Assembly (NCBI RefSeq): GCF_000955805.1
Contig: NZ_JYOA01000003.1
Location: forward strand, 224,237 to 288,236
Reading direction: 5' to 3'
DNA length: 64,000 nt
Source of the DNA: Pseudomonas sp. 21
GTDB taxonomy: Bacteria; Pseudomonadota; Gammaproteobacteria; Pseudomonadales; Pseudomonadaceae
Numbering within the stretch: the stretch's first letter is position 1; each line of letters opens with the position of its first letter. Both the position numbers and the translations under genes were made by a program. This document shows, piece by piece, positions 62,399 to 64,000 of the stretch. The notes under the pieces were generated by a model. That model ran no database searches. It saw nothing but the letters and a program-made list of their open reading frames with translations, and was not told the origin of the DNA.

Positions 62399-62782
62399 AT
62401 GTCACCTTTGGACGGGCTGCAGCCCATCGTTTTTGTGCAGGCGCGCAGCGGAAAGGCGCGCTACCTGAGGCCCCGAGCACTGCCGGGAGCGCACAGAAGG
62501 CGAAGTTTCCCGGTCGAAACCTGCCTACCAGCCTGCCAGAGCCGTTAAATATGTCAAACGAATTCGGAGTGGGGCGTCAAAAATAATGGCCGAAATCCTG
62601 TCTTACAATTCTTCTATCTAATTGTTTTTAAAGGATTTATTGAAATATCCAAGCGTGCTGAAAAGTCCATTATTTAAAACGCTGGATCATAATGGTGAAA
62701 AATTCTGCACGCTTTTTCACGAAGGCCGTTCAGGATCGGCAACGCCCGCGCAGGCGGCACGCTCTGCCTCGCGGGTTTGCCT
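62399..62782. other. Intergenic region with an AT-rich core
   Basis: 384 bases upstream of the PuuD-like gene and downstream of the GGDEF gene. 62545-62715 is much richer in A and T than the rest of the window and looks like a promoter or an old insertion. A 68-codon plus-strand frame from a TTG at 62622 has no ribosome binding site and runs into the GGDEF gene; I do not call it. Confidence 0.5.
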
Positions 62783-64000
62783 TCAGTGGCACTCGATGCG
62801 GTTGCGACCGTTCTGCTTGGCCCGGTAGAGCGCACTGTCGCTGCGGGAAAGCCCGGCCTCGGCAGAAGCGTCGCTGGCTTCCAGCGAGGCGATGCCGATG
62901 CTGATGCTCAGCGGGATGCGCTGCCCGCCCTGCATCAGTGGTTGCTCCAGCAATTGCTGCTGCAGGCGTTGGGCGAAGACCTGGGCGGCGGCGATGTCGG
63001 CATCCCCCAGCACCACGGCGAACTCCTCGCCGCCCATGCGCCCGGCGAAGTCGACGCGGCGGATGTCTCGCCCAAGGATGCTGGCGAAGTGGCGCAGGGC
63101 CTCGTCGCCGACGGCGTGGCCCCAGCGGTCGTTGATCGCCTTGAAGTGGTCGATGTCGCACATCAGGATCGCCGCGTGGTGGGTCGTCGAGCGCTGCACG
63201 CGGCCGAGCTCCGCCTCGATCAGGCGCATGAAGTGGCCACGGTTGGGCAGTTGCGTGAGGAAGTCGGTGGTGGCCAGTACCTGCAACTCGGCTTCGATGC
63301 GCTTGCGTTCGGTGATGTCGGTGATGAAACCGTGCCAGATCAGGGAGCCGTCCTCCCCGCGCTTGGGGTGGGCGTTGCCCTGGCGCCAGAGCGTGCCGCG
63401 CCCGGCGATCTGCACGCGGTATTCGTGCCGCCAGGGTTGCAGGTGGGCGGCGGAGGCTTCCAGCGAGGCGAGGCAGGCCGGCAGGTCCTCGGGGTGGATC
63501 AGGTCGCGCAGGAACACGGAGTTGTGCTGCATCTGCTCGGCCGGAATGCCGTAGATGTCCATCACCCCTGCGCTGACATAAGGGAAGGTCCCGGTGCCGT
63601 CGGGCAGGCGGCGGAACTGGAAGACCATGCCGGGGATTTCATTGGTCAGGTCGGTGAGCAGCTCCACGCTTTCGCGCAGTTTCTCGGCCATGCCGCGCAG
63701 GGCGGTGATGTCGGTGGTGGTGCCGAGCATTCGCAGGGCGTTGCCGGCGGCGTCGCGCTCGACCACCTTGCCGCGGCTGCAGACCCAGAGGTAGTGGCCG
63801 TCCTTGTGGCGCAGGCGATGCTCCACCTCGTAGGCCTCGGTGCGGCCTTCGAAGTGATCGCGCATGGTGTTCTGCACGTACTCGAGATCTTCCGGGTGCA
63901 GGCGGGAGTAGGCGTCCTCGATGCGGCTGCCGATCTCGTCCTCGGCGTAGCCCAGCAGGGACTTCCAGGCGCTGGAATAGTGGATCTCGCCGGTGGGCAC
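62783..64000 (-). CDS. PAS-GGDEF diguanylate cyclase (5' part beyond the window)
   Basis: C-terminal 405 residues of a longer signalling protein. At least two PAS/PAC units (ITALRG end of the first, RLHPEDLEYV; second with SAGVMDIYGIPAEQ and FITDITERKRIEAEL) precede a GGDEF domain (about 240-400) with TTDFLTQLPNRGHFMRLIEA, active-site GGEEF and the inhibitory RxxD site RRVD five residues before it. It should make c-di-GMP and be product-inhibited. No TM is visible in this part. The stop is at 62783; the start lies past 64000. Confidence 0.92.
   Translation of the reverse strand: MPTGEIHYSSAWKSLLGYAEDEIGSRIEDAYSRLHPEDLEYVQNTMRDHFEGRTEAYEVEHRLRHKDGHYLWVCSRGKVVERDAAGNALRMLGTTTDITALRGMAEKLRESVELLTDLTNEIPGMVFQFRRLPDGTGTFPYVSAGVMDIYGIPAEQMQHNSVFLRDLIHPEDLPACLASLEASAAHLQPWRHEYRVQIAGRGTLWRQGNAHPKRGEDGSLIWHGFITDITERKRIEAELQVLATTDFLTQLPNRGHFMRLIEAELGRVQRSTTHHAAILMCDIDHFKAINDRWGHAVGDEALRHFASILGRDIRRVDFAGRMGGEEFAVVLGDADIAAAQVFAQRLQQQLLEQPLMQGGQRIPLSISIGIASLEASDASAEAGLSRSDSALYRAKQNGRNRIECH

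Noticed and set aside
62622-62828. 68-codon plus-strand frame
   Set aside because: It starts at TTG without a ribosome binding site and overlaps the 3' end of the GGDEF gene. Its second half is the reverse of coding sequence.

Overview
The window is GC-rich DNA from a Pseudomonas, most likely of the P. aeruginosa / P. nitroreducens / P. citronellolis side of the genus. The main reason is gene order: a PctA-like and a PctC-like amino-acid chemoreceptor, the complete Flp/Tad type IVb pilus locus with its PprA-PprB control system, a Pit phosphate transporter and recC-recB-recD lie in the order known from the P. aeruginosa PAO1 PA4309-to-PA4283 segment. High GC3 codon use and many REP-type palindromes fit the same genus. 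No tRNA, rRNA, CRISPR array, insertion sequence or prophage was seen.

Layout. 67-4237 (minus strand): two chemoreceptors whose signalling halves are almost identical. 4394-19349: Tad pilus locus. The Flp pilin gene is divergent from rcpC-rcpA-tadZ-tadA-tadB-tadC-tadD-DUF3613-tadG. The response regulator pprB and prepilin peptidase fppA are on the minus strand, and tadF-pprA on the plus strand. 19410-31343: a mixed stretch holding Pit, an SfnR-like sigma-54 activator, PsiF, two very small overlapping genes, a pseudouridine synthase, a nickel/cobalt efflux pair (CDF pump plus RcnR/DmeR-type repressor with a visible operator), DUF2789, an MFS permease, a GST with a divergent LysR regulator, PPK2 and a DUF535 protein. 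31445-40622: recCBD with overlapping ends.

40715-55086 is the main accessory block. A hybrid kinase, an EAL-domain response regulator, a second hybrid kinase with an Hpt domain and a NarL-type regulator face a five-gene chaperone-usher fimbrial operon (pilin, chaperone, usher, tip adhesin, second chaperone). The content matches the pvrS-pvrR-rcsC-rcsB/cupD locus known from the PAPI-1 island of P. aeruginosa PA14, but here it sits directly after recD. It probably couples phosphorelay and c-di-GMP breakdown to fimbria production.

55287-59245: a DGPF (YCII) protein, SRPBCC, a 54-residue CxxC mini-protein, DUF899, a SnoaL-like protein and an ECF42-type sigma factor, all on one strand. A TGTCGA-N17-CGAC promoter candidate precedes the first gene. 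59304-64000: chromate transporter, short-chain dehydrogenase, a REP cluster, a PuuD-like glutamine amidotransferase-fold hydrolase and a PAS-GGDEF cyclase cut by the window edge.

Read together, the segment is rich in surface attachment and signalling: Tad pili, Cup-type fimbriae, an EAL phosphodiesterase, a GGDEF cyclase and two chemoreceptors. Housekeeping recombination genes sit in the middle.
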